This document shows, piece by piece, positions 24,581 to 33,766 of a stretch of DNA of 40,425 nucleotides. Source of the stretch: an uncultured Lachnospiraceae bacterium (GTDB lineage Bacteria > Bacillota > Clostridia > Lachnospirales > Lachnospiraceae); NCBI GenBank assembly GCA_947169385.1, contig CAMVPR010000024.1:1-40425 (forward strand). The letters are read 5' to 3'. The first letter of the stretch is position 1; each line of letters starts with the position of its first letter. The notes beneath the pieces were generated by a model, which saw only the letters and a list, made by a program, of their open reading frames with translations, had not been told where the DNA came from and did not search any database. A program made the position numbers and the translations under genes.

Positions 24581-27500
24581 ATGAAGGAAAATGACAAAGA
24601 ATTAATTGATTTTGATGTGCATGGTACACTTTTGAATGTGAAAACCGCCTTTGAAGAAGGAACTACCCTTGATAAAAAGTTTAAGTGCCTCTTGGAGATG
24701 AAGGTACTTCTTAAGATGTCCGAGGATAACGGTTTGGAAGTGACCGATGATGACAAGAATCTGGTCAGAGAGCTTGAGGATAGTTTCATTGATGATAATT
24801 ATATATCTAAAGATAAAGCTTCAAAAGAAAGCTTTATTAAGGCGATGGCAGGTCAGGATGTAAGATATACATATTACAGGCAGAACAACAGGGTCAAGTA
24901 TGCCAATATATTAAGTAATAATGTTGATGACAGAGACAATAAGGTAGAGGCTCTTATAGGACATACTTCGTACTATATGGAGTATCATAAGATTATTACT
25001 TCATTAAAGGATAAGATTACAAACGATATTAAAGATGGCTTAGAAAAGGAAGAGATAGATAAGGCTTATGAGGCAGGACTTGGTGAGTTTATAAAAAACG
25101 GCAAGTTTACAAAGCGTCAGACTGAAGTCATCAATAGCGGATTAGAGGAGAATAAGCGGTTTAACCCGAATTTAAACTCCTTTTATTACGAGGAGAATCT
25201 GTTTACCAGAAGCAGTGCGTTAGAGCTGGCATTTGAAGATGCACTTACTGATTTTCGCTCTAACTATCCGGTATTAAAGAAAAAGGAGCCTGTAATTCAA
25301 CCTGAAGAGATAGGCATTGAGCATAATAAAGAGCTCCTAAAGTCAATCGGTATTAAGGATGATTCAAAAGAAAGGCGTGAGCTTAATACCAAGTATACTT
25401 ACCTTATGGATTCTAAAATCGATAAAGTAAGGTCAACTTTCAACGCTCAGAAGAATGAATATGATAAGATGATGTTAGCTGCTACTCTTGGTGCTAAGGA
25501 CTGTTTAAACGGGGCACTTGGAACAGTTGATGTGGATACCCTGAAGAAGAATAAAATGCCGGGCGACACTACAGCTGATGTGGATCCTATGACAGATACA
25601 ATTGTCAAAGATACTATTGAAACTATAATAGGTGACGGCTCAATTGAAGGGTTTAAAAAGTTACACACGATATATGCCATGATGATTGTCAAGGCTGAAT
25701 ATGATACAGGTAAGTATTATGAAGAGGTGTATAATTCTCTACCTAAGGAAGAGGATGACAACATCAGGCAGCTGAAGGCAATGTATATTACAAGCAAATC
25801 AGAGTGTTTAGGCACAAACCTTTATACCGGATTAGTTAACATTGTTGCTGACGAAATTTCAACTTATGAGTTTAATAAACATCTTGGCTCACAGCTTGTT
25901 GAAGATATTGGAGACTATGAAACTTTGACGGTATCTCAATACCTGGATTATTTTTCATATACCGATGATGAGAAGAACGATTTCTACAAGCAACATAAGA
26001 CGACATCAGATGTTCTTATTTCGAAAGTTATTCCTGAAAATGAATACGCGACGGTTTCAGTTAAGCTCTTTGACAACAAATGTTTTAACGATGTGTTTAA
26101 CGCATTTGGCAAAAATATCGGCACTAAAGAGCGCGAATTATTAAACATCGGTAGGAATATAGCAGGTGGCAACTATAAGTCAAACAGATTAGATAATGAT
26201 TGGATTAAGAATCAGGGTGATGTAATTGCAGATAAGCACGCTAAGAAGAATGTAGTTGATAACTTCAAACTGTACAGTAAGACTTTATATTCTAAGAAGC
26301 CTATTGAGATTATCACCAACAAGGGTATCTCAGAGATGTTTAACAATGACCCTAAGGTTATTGAGGATGGCGATAACTTTAGAGCAGTCTCAATGTATAT
26401 CTTAAGGTTAGAGCATCCTGAGGCTAAGGATATCAAAGGTCATACCAATTCTAAGGAATTCAATAATATGATTAAAGCCATGAAGAGGTATGTCAATTCC
26501 GCCGAGAGAAAAAGCGGAGGAAGAGTGATAGAGTTTAAACAGCAGATGATTGACAGTATCCTGACGTATATAAAGGGCAAGAAGAGCGTAAGAAGCCATG
26601 ATTTTGGCAATGAGAGATTTGACAATGTGATGAGCGTGCTTGCCGGCCTAATGAAGGAAGCTGATTTTAAGGCTGTTGTTGACAGGGTGAATGAAGTCAG
26701 AGGCGGAGGATTAAGGCATCTTAAGTTCGAGAAGAATAAGCATTTAGTGACCGTCAATCAGTATAAAGAGGGTTTCTTATCAACTAAGCAACAGGCAATC
26801 AACTCAGCCTGCAGTAATCAGGATAGTGTAAGGCACAATGTTTTATGTATCCGGAATGAAGAGGATAAGGCGGGACTTACTCAATTTGCCGAACAATTGG
26901 GAGAGATTAATGAGGATTATGCTCCGATAGGGATTGCTAAGGAAGGCGTAAAGCTTTATAAGCAGGATTTTGTCGCTTTAGCATTTGCAGGATATAATGC
27001 TGATGATGAGAATGCATATCAGGCGGCCAAAGCTAAGGCTGATGAAGCGTTAAAGGCTTATGAGAGGGGTGACAAGTTGCATGTAGCTGACCTTATCGCA
27101 GGCGGTATAAGTAAGATTGTTAAAGAGGCAAGAGCGTGCGAGCAGCTTGATGTAGAACACTTTGTCGTTAATGGTGAATATGCGACGAGATTATATGAAA
27201 TGCTTAACAGAGACGGAGAATTAAAGAAGCTTACGCTAGGCAGCGGTCTAAGTGCAAAAGACCTTAATTATGCATCCAATATGAGAGCGATTGCCCTTAC
27301 ATACAGCAGGGGAAGTAAGGCTTTAGAGACATTTGAAAAGAATGATTATATTCATCTGCGTGATAAGAGTTCTATGATAACAGATGCGGTAATGGTAAAG
27401 GTTATTAATCAATCTCTTAAGGCTTCTAAGAGTGACGATGGCAAGGCACATGATTCTATTCTTGACAGTATTAAGGATTTAAGAGAGCTTGGAAATAAGA

Positions 27501-27685
27501 TAAGTAATGCAACCAACAATTATAACGGCCGTGACATGCATCTTGGAATGAGGAATGAGGAGATAATTGCCGAGATGTCTAAGCCTGACTTTATGATTGA
27601 GATATTAGGAGGTGCTCCTAAACCGGAAGCCGGACGTAATAATAAGACCGTAAAGAATGAGGTTAAGAAGGGTATGAATAAATAA
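24581..27685 (+). CDS. Very large soluble protein of unknown function (1034 residues)
   Basis: I do not recognise this protein. It has no signal peptide, membrane helix, P-loop, Cys cluster or obvious repeat. It appears mostly helical and charged throughout, rich in Lys, Asp, Glu and Asn, with few Cys. Notable stretches are an early block KENDKELIDFDVHG, EKSGGRVIEFKQQ-like basic segments near 640, the Gly-rich RGGGLRHLKF near 710, and an Ala/Lys helix QAAKAKADEALKAY near 815. The end is basic and disordered-looking (NNKTVKNEVKKGMNK). It is monocistronic, between rarA and a convergent membrane-protein gene, with codon use like the surrounding genes, so it is not obviously foreign. A cytoplasmic scaffold or an unrecognised effector are both possible; neither is supported by a motif. 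Confidence 0.85.
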   Translation: MKENDKELIDFDVHGTLLNVKTAFEEGTTLDKKFKCLLEMKVLLKMSEDNGLEVTDDDKNLVRELEDSFIDDNYISKDKASKESFIKAMAGQDVRYTYYRQNNRVKYANILSNNVDDRDNKVEALIGHTSYYMEYHKIITSLKDKITNDIKDGLEKEEIDKAYEAGLGEFIKNGKFTKRQTEVINSGLEENKRFNPNLNSFYYEENLFTRSSALELAFEDALTDFRSNYPVLKKKEPVIQPEEIGIEHNKELLKSIGIKDDSKERRELNTKYTYLMDSKIDKVRSTFNAQKNEYDKMMLAATLGAKDCLNGALGTVDVDTLKKNKMPGDTTADVDPMTDTIVKDTIETIIGDGSIEGFKKLHTIYAMMIVKAEYDTGKYYEEVYNSLPKEEDDNIRQLKAMYITSKSECLGTNLYTGLVNIVADEISTYEFNKHLGSQLVEDIGDYETLTVSQYLDYFSYTDDEKNDFYKQHKTTSDVLISKVIPENEYATVSVKLFDNKCFNDVFNAFGKNIGTKERELLNIGRNIAGGNYKSNRLDNDWIKNQGDVIADKHAKKNVVDNFKLYSKTLYSKKPIEIITNKGISEMFNNDPKVIEDGDNFRAVSMYILRLEHPEAKDIKGHTNSKEFNNMIKAMKRYVNSAERKSGGRVIEFKQQMIDSILTYIKGKKSVRSHDFGNERFDNVMSVLAGLMKEADFKAVVDRVNEVRGGGLRHLKFEKNKHLVTVNQYKEGFLSTKQQAINSACSNQDSVRHNVLCIRNEEDKAGLTQFAEQLGEINEDYAPIGIAKEGVKLYKQDFVALAFAGYNADDENAYQAAKAKADEALKAYERGDKLHVADLIAGGISKIVKEARACEQLDVEHFVVNGEYATRLYEMLNRDGELKKLTLGSGLSAKDLNYASNMRAIALTYSRGSKALETFEKNDYIHLRDKSSMITDAVMVKVINQSLKASKSDDGKAHDSILDSIKDLRELGNKISNATNNYNGRDMHLGMRNEEIIAEMSKPDFMIEILGGAPKPEAGRNNKTVKNEVKKGMNK

Positions 27686-27694
27686 GATAGTATG

Positions 27695-27721
27695 TCCTCC
27701 GGATATTGATTATCCGGAGGA
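27695..27721 (+). terminator. Hairpin between convergent genes
   Basis: A perfect 11-bp stem TCCTCCGGATA/TATCCGGAGGA with loop TTGAT lies between the two stop codons. No T tract follows on either strand, so efficiency is uncertain, but the position suits a shared terminator. Confidence 0.55.
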
Positions 27722-27724
27722 TTG

Positions 27725-27931
27725 CTATTCATCATCTTCTTCATCGTTGTCATTAAAGGCACCTGAAAAGAACAGTATAGCCCAGATGATAACCGGAATT
27801 AATATTATGATTCCGAGCCCGAAGAAGAAGTTCCTGCCTGTAAATGAGGCATATAAAAAGTATATTATGCCGGCAACTATTGCTATAAGCCCGATTATCG
27901 CAAGGATTCTTGCGGATTTCTTGTGTTTCAT
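27725..27931 (-). CDS. Small two-helix membrane protein with acidic tail
   Basis: The 68-residue protein has a basic start (MKHKKSAR), membrane helices at about 8-28 and 36-56, and an acidic C-terminus (NDNDEEDDE). GAAAGGA precedes the ATG on the reverse strand. It is similar in design, but not clearly in sequence, to the acidic-tailed protein at 39517. Function unknown. Confidence 0.7.
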   Translation of the reverse strand: MKHKKSARILAIIGLIAIVAGIIYFLYASFTGRNFFFGLGIIILIPVIIWAILFFSGAFNDNDEEDDE

Positions 27932-28001
27932 GGCTGTGTCCTTTCTTAGTGTGTTTTCTTACATTCTACTATTATTCTCCCATATATGCAAATGTTTATG
28001 T

Positions 28002-28083
28002 GGAGCACGGTGTGCTCCGCTATGGGGAATGTACGTAGCGGCGAACATCGTTCGCCATCATGAAGCACACTGTGCTCCGCTAC
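28002..28083 (+). repeat. R2 three-way-junction repeat preceded by an extra hairpin
   Basis: 28035-28083 is a full R2 unit. The outer stem GTAGCG/CGCTAC encloses hairpin GGCGAAC-ATC-GTTCGCC (28040-28056) and hairpin AGCACA-C-TGTGCT (28064-28076). A solitary copy of the second hairpin, GGAGCAC-GGT-GTGCTCC, sits at 28002-28018. The 285-base gap holds this element, and promoters on both sides. Confidence 0.85.
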
Positions 28084-28124
28084 GGCTACAGCGTTAAAAA
28101 GTCTTCAAAAAATCACATTTCCTA

Positions 28125-28158
28125 ATGCAATTATCACATTTTTAGTATATAATATACT
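28125..28158 (+). promoter_or_regulatory. Promoter of the first beta-helix gene with palindrome
   Basis: TATAAT (28148-28153) lies within the 15-base palindrome AGTATATAATATACT (28144-28158). The -35 at 28125-28130 (ATGCAA) is poor, which suggests an activator or alternative control. Confidence 0.45.
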
Positions 28159-28216
28159 AGTTAAAATATAACTTGTGGAGATTAAGAGAATAATAAAGAA
28201 GGAGTTTTATTTTTTT

Positions 28217-30001
28217 ATGAGTTTCAAAAAGGCATTTACTTATATCATTTTTGTATTAGCGGCGGGGCTTTTCTTTAATGTTAATGCTCATGCTGAGGGG
28301 ACTTATGAAGTAACTGTCACACCAGAGAATTACGAGAACGGAGCTGCGCTTCAAGGGTATTTAGACCTCCAGAAAGGTGATACCCCACAGTATGACATGC
28401 TTACCATTACTATTACTCCTGGCGTATACAATTTCGACTATTATATGTGCGTGTACAGTAACACCACTATCAAGGCCAACGGCGCAACCATCAACTATAC
28501 AAGGAAGAATGGATACGGCAACGGAAGGAATCCTATTCTCTTCAACGATGCAGAGGGAGCTTATGGCTATGACGGTGCGTCCAATATTACAGTTGACGGT
28601 GGCATATGGGATCTTCAGGGATCCCCCGGACAGGCTATGTATGGCAAGAGACTTGAGGCTTTCAGATTCATGCATTGTAAGAATATAACCTTGAGGAACA
28701 TGACAATCAGGAACATTTACAACACTCATATGCTTACTATTGAGGGTGTTGACGGAGCTACTGTTACTAACTGTGTTTTCAAGGATCATTACACAATCAA
28801 GCAGAAGAAGGAAGCTATACATATAGATTCTATGCATAATACAAGCATGGCGCCTTCGTCACAGAACGATATTAAGTACGATGATACATTTACCAATAAT
28901 CTTAAGGTCAGTTCTTGTACATTTACCAATGTGCCTAGAGGAATCGGTACTCACATTGCTGTTGAGGGATGCTATCCGGACAATATAACGATAACTGATA
29001 ACATTTTCAATAATATTACTTATGAGGCAATCAAGGCTTTCTGCTATAAGAACTATGTTATCAGAGGCAACTATATTAACAAATGTGGAATAGGTATTAA
29101 GGCGTACAATTACGTTAATGGTTCGGGTGAGGATCCATATCAGACACCTAATGATGGTATTGTAAGGGAGCCTAATCCTGAGACGTTTAACGGAGTAATC
29201 GAGAAGAATACAATCATCAGTGCAAGGAATTCGGAGGGATTTGCCATTCATTTGCAGGGATGTGACTCAAGACCGTACAGAGGTATTGTTGTTAACAAGA
29301 ACACCATAACTTCATGTAAGAAGATTGGTATCTATGCTAAGAACTGCGAGGATATCAGTATTGAGCATAATACGATTACCAATTCATCGGGTATGGGCAT
29401 TGATGTAGGTTATTCTGTGGACTCCGATGTTATGGATAACACGATTACTTCAGCATCAACCTACGGTATTTATGTCAAGGAGGGCGAGAGTAACGCTATT
29501 GTAGCCAACAACGTTACTCAGACCACCAAGCAGAATATGAGAGCTAAGAGTTCACCTGAGATTTTGGTTTCTGACAACAGATTCTCAAGCGGTAAGAAGG
29601 GTGGAATCCTGATATCTGCCGGATGTAGCGAGGCTAATGTATCAGGTAATGAGGTTGTAGCTGCCGGCAAGAACGGTATTGTTGTATCTAAAGTAGAAGG
29701 TGCGAGCATCCTTGATAACAAGGTTTCATCACCTAAGAAATACGGTTTTTACATTTTAAAGACCAACGCTACAAGCATTAACACCAACAATGTTGAGAGT
29801 TCTAAGAGCAGTGGTATGGTTATAAGTAAGGCTAATACCACCAATGTGGAAGAGAACACAATCAATAAGACAGGTAGATACGGCATTTTGTTCAGCGGTA
29901 CCAAGAAGTCTATGGCATCCGGCAATGCAGTATCCGCATCTAAGAAATATAAAGTATATTTTACCAAGAATTGTAAGGATAAGGGAGAGAATATCAAGTA
30001 G
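28217..30001 (+). CDS. Secreted right-handed parallel beta-helix protein, copy 1
   Basis: The 594-residue protein has a signal peptide with AHA cleavage box (FFNVNAHAEG). The ATG at 28217 places the signal correctly; a GTG at 28175 would add a charged stretch before it. The body consists of beta-helix coils of about 22 residues with N-ladders, such as NNTITNS-like and GIGI/GIYAKN turns, as in pectate lyases and polygalacturonases. The N-terminal half has the pattern YDGASNITVDGGIWDLQG, MHCKNIT, then EAIHIDSMHN, a possible active-site region with His and Asp. No wall-anchor motif is present, so it is released or held by other means. A paralogue follows 36 bases later. A role in plant-polysaccharide breakdown or epimerisation is inference. 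Confidence 0.82.
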   Translation: MSFKKAFTYIIFVLAAGLFFNVNAHAEGTYEVTVTPENYENGAALQGYLDLQKGDTPQYDMLTITITPGVYNFDYYMCVYSNTTIKANGATINYTRKNGYGNGRNPILFNDAEGAYGYDGASNITVDGGIWDLQGSPGQAMYGKRLEAFRFMHCKNITLRNMTIRNIYNTHMLTIEGVDGATVTNCVFKDHYTIKQKKEAIHIDSMHNTSMAPSSQNDIKYDDTFTNNLKVSSCTFTNVPRGIGTHIAVEGCYPDNITITDNIFNNITYEAIKAFCYKNYVIRGNYINKCGIGIKAYNYVNGSGEDPYQTPNDGIVREPNPETFNGVIEKNTIISARNSEGFAIHLQGCDSRPYRGIVVNKNTITSCKKIGIYAKNCEDISIEHNTITNSSGMGIDVGYSVDSDVMDNTITSASTYGIYVKEGESNAIVANNVTQTTKQNMRAKSSPEILVSDNRFSSGKKGGILISAGCSEANVSGNEVVAAGKNGIVVSKVEGASILDNKVSSPKKYGFYILKTNATSINTNNVESSKSSGMVISKANTTNVEENTINKTGRYGILFSGTKKSMASGNAVSASKKYKVYFTKNCKDKGENIK

Positions 30002-30037
30002 TATTTTATTATTAATAATTATAAGGGAGTGGTTTAC

Positions 30038-31843
30038 ATGAAGTTGAACAGACTTGTTATTGCGCTTATATTAGGATTATTTATCGGTTCGGGGACGTAT
30101 GTAAATGCTCACGCTGAGGGCAATTATGATATTACATTTACGACAGCGGATTATAACAGCGGATATGCTCTGCAGCAGTATCTTGATTATCAGAAAGGCC
30201 CTACACCTAAGTATGATATGCTTACTATAACACTTGCACCGGGTGAGTATAGTTTCGATGCGTGCCTCTGTGTCTACAGTAACACTACGATCAAGGCTAC
30301 CGGCGCGACTATCTATTATACAAGAAGAGCCGGTAACAGCGATGGCAAGAACCCTGTCATTTTCAATGATGCAGAGGGAGCTTATGGCTATGACGGTGCA
30401 TCTAACATTACGATTGACGGTGGAATCTGGGATCTTCAGGGACAGCCGGGTCAGGCGATGTACGGCAAGAGACTTGAGGGAATCAGGTTTATGCACTGCA
30501 AGAATATTACAGTCAAAAATCTAACTATTCAGAATATGTACACCACTCATATGCTTACTATTGAAGGCGTAGACGGTGCTACAGTTTCTAACTGTTCTTT
30601 TAAACATCAATATATGATCAATCAGAAGAAGGAGGCAGTTCACATTGATTCCATGCATAATTATGGCATGGCGCCTTCTTCTCAGAATAACATCAAGTAT
30701 GATGATACATTTACCAACAATCTTGTAGTCGATTCGTGTACATTTGAGGATGTACCTAGAGGAATCGGCACTCATATCGCGGTTGAGGGATGCTATCCTA
30801 ACAACATCACCATAACTAACAACAAGTTCTATGATATAACATACGAGGCTATCAAAGCTTATTGCTACAAGAACTATATCATAAAGAACAATTACATGGA
30901 TCTTTGCGGTATCGGAATCAAGGCGTATAACTATGTTCCTGCTGATGAGACAGACGGAACAGCTGATGATGAGAAGCCTTATCAGAAGCCGAATGACGGT
31001 GTTATAAGAGAGAAGAATCCAAGCTCATTTAACGGTGTAATTGAGAAGAATACTATAGTAAATGCTACTAAATCCAGTGGGTTTGGTATTCATTTGCAGG
31101 GGTGTTCGTCAAGACCTTATCGTGGGGTTTCTGTATGTGACAATATTATTTCTAAGAGTGGCAAGATAGGTATATATACCAAGAATTGCGAGGATATCAT
31201 TATCGAGAAGAACAACATCTCGGACTCTCTTGGAATGGGTATTGATGTAGGATACTCTAAGGATTGCGATGTGTTCAATAATACAATTAACAAGGCTAAG
31301 GCGCTTGGAGTCTGTGTTAAGAATGGTTCAGGTAACATAATAAGAGATAATACTATTACGACAACGACCAAGCAGAATATATACGCTATCAGTTGCAGTA
31401 ATGTTACAATTGACAGCAATGATGTAACAAGTGGTAAGAAGGGCGGGATTGGCATAGATAAAGGCTGTAAGGGCGCTAAGATTACCAACAATAAGGTTAA
31501 GTCTGCCGGCAAGAATGGAATAAGCATCTCGGAGATTTCTTCGGGTACGGTTAAGGGCAATACTGTTACTTCTCCGAAGAATTTTGGAATGTATTTCTTT
31601 AAGACAACCAGTGTAAATGTTACCGGTAACACAGTCAAGAATGCCAAGAAGAGTGGAATTGTGGTTCATAAGACCAATAAGACCAACATTAAGAAGAATA
31701 AGATTGAGAAGACCGGTCAGTACGGTATTCTCTTTAGTGGTACCAGGAAGTCATATGCGTATAGTAACACGATTAAGAAGGAGAAGTCTTATAAGGTGCT
31801 TTACGCCAATAGTTGCAAGAACAGGAAGAAGAATATTAAGTAG
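30038..31843 (+). CDS. Secreted right-handed parallel beta-helix protein, copy 2
   Basis: The 601-residue protein is a tandem paralogue of the gene upstream. By eye roughly two thirds of residues match, with whole stretches identical (FNDAEGAYGYDGASNIT, RGIGTHIAVEGCYP). The signal peptide ends VNAHAEG as in copy 1. The ATG at 30038 follows AAGGGAG (30023-30029). Copy 2 carries an insert of about 6 residues after IGIKAYNYV (ADETDGTADDEK) and is more Lys/Asn-rich in its C-terminal coils. The conserved EAVHIDSMHN and GCxSRPYRG segments mark the likely functional face. Co-transcription with copy 1 is likely from the 36-base gap. Confidence 0.82.
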   Translation: MKLNRLVIALILGLFIGSGTYVNAHAEGNYDITFTTADYNSGYALQQYLDYQKGPTPKYDMLTITLAPGEYSFDACLCVYSNTTIKATGATIYYTRRAGNSDGKNPVIFNDAEGAYGYDGASNITIDGGIWDLQGQPGQAMYGKRLEGIRFMHCKNITVKNLTIQNMYTTHMLTIEGVDGATVSNCSFKHQYMINQKKEAVHIDSMHNYGMAPSSQNNIKYDDTFTNNLVVDSCTFEDVPRGIGTHIAVEGCYPNNITITNNKFYDITYEAIKAYCYKNYIIKNNYMDLCGIGIKAYNYVPADETDGTADDEKPYQKPNDGVIREKNPSSFNGVIEKNTIVNATKSSGFGIHLQGCSSRPYRGVSVCDNIISKSGKIGIYTKNCEDIIIEKNNISDSLGMGIDVGYSKDCDVFNNTINKAKALGVCVKNGSGNIIRDNTITTTTKQNIYAISCSNVTIDSNDVTSGKKGGIGIDKGCKGAKITNNKVKSAGKNGISISEISSGTVKGNTVTSPKNFGMYFFKTTSVNVTGNTVKNAKKSGIVVHKTNKTNIKKNKIEKTGQYGILFSGTRKSYAYSNTIKKEKSYKVLYANSCKNRKKNIK

Positions 31844-31844
31844 T

Positions 31845-31980
31845 AAGATTCTTAGCTACGCTCAGAATGGTAATCGCTTGCGATGTGTAGCGGCGAACAG
31901 CGTTCGACATAGTGGAGCACAATGTGCTCCGCTACGATTACAGTGTGTCATCGTGAGGAACATTGTGATGAAGGATCTTA
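31845..31980 (+). repeat. Composite element: R1 - R2 - inverted R1-like
   Basis: 31845-31870 is R1 (AAGATTCTTAGCTACGCTC). 31887-31935 is R2: outer stem GTAGCG/CGCTAC, hairpin CGAAC-AGC-GTTCG and hairpin GGAGCACA-A-TGTGCTCC. A further outer pair GTAAT-CG / CG-ATTAC extends the stem. 31948-31980 is an inverted R1-like unit ending GATGAAGGATCTT. The whole is bounded by AAGATTCTT and, reversed, AAGGATCTT, like a miniature inverted-repeat element. Confidence 0.8.
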
Positions 31981-31992
31981 ACGCGGGTCCCA

Positions 31993-32021
31993 TTGATAAT
32001 ACATGCGTAATGTGGTATAAT
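31993..32021 (+). promoter_or_regulatory. Promoter of the HELEH-protein gene cluster
   Basis: TTGATA (31993-31998), 17-base spacer, TATAAT (32016-32021). It starts 12 bases after the composite repeat. Confidence 0.7.
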
Positions 32022-32052
32022 ATTTAGTACATTTTATAAGGAGGTGAGCCAT

Positions 32053-32568
32053 ATGATAGGTGTTTCATTTTATGGTAACAATATATATATGAACCCTATA
32101 TATTCAGTAAAGCCCGTATCCAGGGTTGGCAATGTAGATGGCGTTTCCTCCGGTAGATTGCTTCCTAACTCTATAAGAGTAGATGAGGGAGCAGGCGTTT
32201 CGGGTCCAAAGGAATGTAAGACTTGTGAACGCCGTAAGTACAAGGACGGTTCTGATGAATCAGACGTTTCTTATCAGACTCCTACACATATCGATCCGGG
32301 TCGTTCTGCATCGGCTGTTATGAGCCATGAGCTTGAGCATGTGGCCAATGCAAGACAGGAGGGTATGAAGGACAATAAAGAATTGATATCTGCTACGGTG
32401 TCTCTTAAAGTGGGCGTGTGTCCAGAGTGTGGAAGAACTTACGTTGCGGGTGGTGAGACCAATACTGTAATTAAGACTACATATGATGACAACAATCCGT
32501 ATGATAAGGGTAGGAAGACCGTAGAAGGAAGTTTTTTAAGTGGCATGAATGTAGATTATCAAGCATAA
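32053..32568 (+). CDS. Putative zinc metallopeptidase-like protein with HELEH motif
   Basis: The 171-residue protein starts at the ATG at 32053 behind AAGGAGGTGA. Residues 92-96 read HELEH, a perfect HExxH zinc-peptidase signature within AVMSHELEHVANARQ. Two Cys pairs, CKTC before it and CPEC after it, could form a zinc ribbon bracketing that helix. The block CERRKYKDGSDESDVSYQTP is, to my memory, conserved in clostridial proteins related to the SprA family. There is no signal peptide or membrane segment, so it acts in the cytoplasm or leaves by another route. The substrate is unknown. Peptidase activity is inferred from one motif. Confidence 0.7.
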   Translation: MIGVSFYGNNIYMNPIYSVKPVSRVGNVDGVSSGRLLPNSIRVDEGAGVSGPKECKTCERRKYKDGSDESDVSYQTPTHIDPGRSASAVMSHELEHVANARQEGMKDNKELISATVSLKVGVCPECGRTYVAGGETNTVIKTTYDDNNPYDKGRKTVEGSFLSGMNVDYQA

Positions 32569-32592
32569 TATCCAGAAAGGAAGGATTATTTT

Positions 32593-33219
32593 ATGGGTAA
32601 GAAGAGTAAGACAGCAGCGGTATTGACAGGTGTTGCAGCGGTTGGTGCAGCTACAGCGGCTATTATTGCAAGTCAGAAGAAGAAAGCTGAGAATGGGGAA
32701 GCTAAGGATTTTAACTTAGATGAGAAGTTTGTAGACTTCAAGAATAAAGTTGAGGAACTTATGGTTACGGTTGACAATGCAACCGCTGATTCAAGAGAGG
32801 ACCTAAAGGTTACTCTAGGTAACATTAAGGGTGACGCCGTTCACTACAGCGAGAGTCTTAAGCGTAAGGCTGAGCGTAGTAAGAGTAAGCTTACTTCAGA
32901 ACTTATTAAGGCTAAAATGAATTTTGACGTCAAGAGAGAAGAATTCGAGAAGGAATTAGACGAGAAGAAGTTCGAGAGTGAGAAGAAGAAGGAAGAGAAC
33001 AAGGCTATCCGCAAGGCAGAGGAAGCTGACATCCTTATGGATTACGCTTTAGAGATGGTTCAGCAGGCTACCATTGCGAGCCTTGAGGCTACTAACCTTG
33101 CTGAAGCATACGAAGAGAAGTATGGAGAGAGTATTTCGACAGCAGACTCGGATTTATGGGATGATGAAGAAGAGGATGCATTTGCAGAGTTTGACGAAGA
33201 CGATATTGAAGAAGAATAA
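32593..33219 (+). CDS. Coiled-coil protein with short N-terminal membrane helix
   Basis: The 208-residue protein has a membrane-helix candidate at about 7-27 (AAVLTGVAAVGAATAAIIAS). A long charged coiled coil follows at about 45-160 (KREEFEKELDEKKFESEKKK), and a strongly acidic end (DDEEEDAFAEFDEDDIEEE). No enzyme motif is seen. It is probably anchored in the membrane by its N-terminus with the coil in the cytoplasm. It is 24 bases from the upstream gene and 17 from the SEC-C gene, so all are likely one transcript. Confidence 0.75.
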   Translation: MGKKSKTAAVLTGVAAVGAATAAIIASQKKKAENGEAKDFNLDEKFVDFKNKVEELMVTVDNATADSREDLKVTLGNIKGDAVHYSESLKRKAERSKSKLTSELIKAKMNFDVKREEFEKELDEKKFESEKKKEENKAIRKAEEADILMDYALEMVQQATIASLEATNLAEAYEEKYGESISTADSDLWDDEEEDAFAEFDEDDIEEE

Positions 33220-33236
33220 TATAGGAGATTAGTATT

Positions 33237-33746
33237 ATGGGATTGTTACAGACATGGAGAGATTGGGCGTATTCACAGGATGAGAGAACCAGAGAGGGTA
33301 AGCAGTTTTGGAATGATTATTTCGCTTTGGAGAAAGGCGTATATGAGAAGTTGCTTGATAACCCTTCTGAGAAGATTATAGGTACGGTAGAAGAGCTTTC
33401 AGCGAGATTCGAGCTCGAGCCTCTTATTATGGCAGGTTTTCTAGATGGTATCAACGATAGCCTTGTCAATCCTAATCCGATTGAGAACATGGAGAAGGAT
33501 ACAACTGTTACCATTGACATTGATTTAGAGAAGCTTTATTACAATATGGTAGCTTGCAGAGCTGATTGGTTATATAATCTCCCACAATGGGACAATCTTC
33601 TTTCAGAAGAGAAGAGAGCAGAATTGTACAAGAGTCAGAAGACATCTCGTACTGTTGTCAATACAGAGAAGAAGATAGGTCGTAATGAGCCTTGTCCATG
33701 CGGTTCCGGCAAGAAGTACAAGAACTGTTGTGGAAGAGCGAGTTAG
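33237..33746 (+). CDS. SEC-C motif protein
   Basis: The 169-residue protein ends in a SEC-C zinc motif, [19 protein letters not shown], at about 147-165. The same motif ends SecA and many small proteins and usually binds zinc and ribosome/SecB-type partners. The rest is a helical domain ([10 protein letters not shown]-like start, [18 protein letters not shown]). I know it as a common Lachnospiraceae protein without assigned function. It ends 20 bases before the YerC start. Confidence 0.8.
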   Translation: MGLLQTWRDWAYSQDERTREGKQFWNDYFALEKGVYEKLLDNPSEKIIGTVEELSARFELEPLIMAGFLDGINDSLVNPNPIENMEKDTTVTIDIDLEKLYYNMVACRADWLYNLPQWDNLLSEEKRAELYKSQKTSRTVVNTEKKIGRNEPCPCGSGKKYKNCCGRAS

Positions 33747-33766
33747 TTGACATTTTGAGGTGGGTT

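Noticed and set aside
24581-27685. Prophage or type VI/VII effector assignment for the 1034-residue protein
   Set aside because: No LXG/WXG motif, no toxin domain, no phage or secretion genes nearby, and codon use is like the neighbours.
28377-28688. Overlapping frame inside the first beta-helix gene
   Set aside because: It lacks a ribosome binding site and has shadow-type composition; the beta-helix frame clearly is coding.
31617-32027. 136-codon open frame running through the composite repeat
   Set aside because: It is Arg-rich out-of-frame sequence over the beta-helix gene and the structured repeats, with no start site signal.
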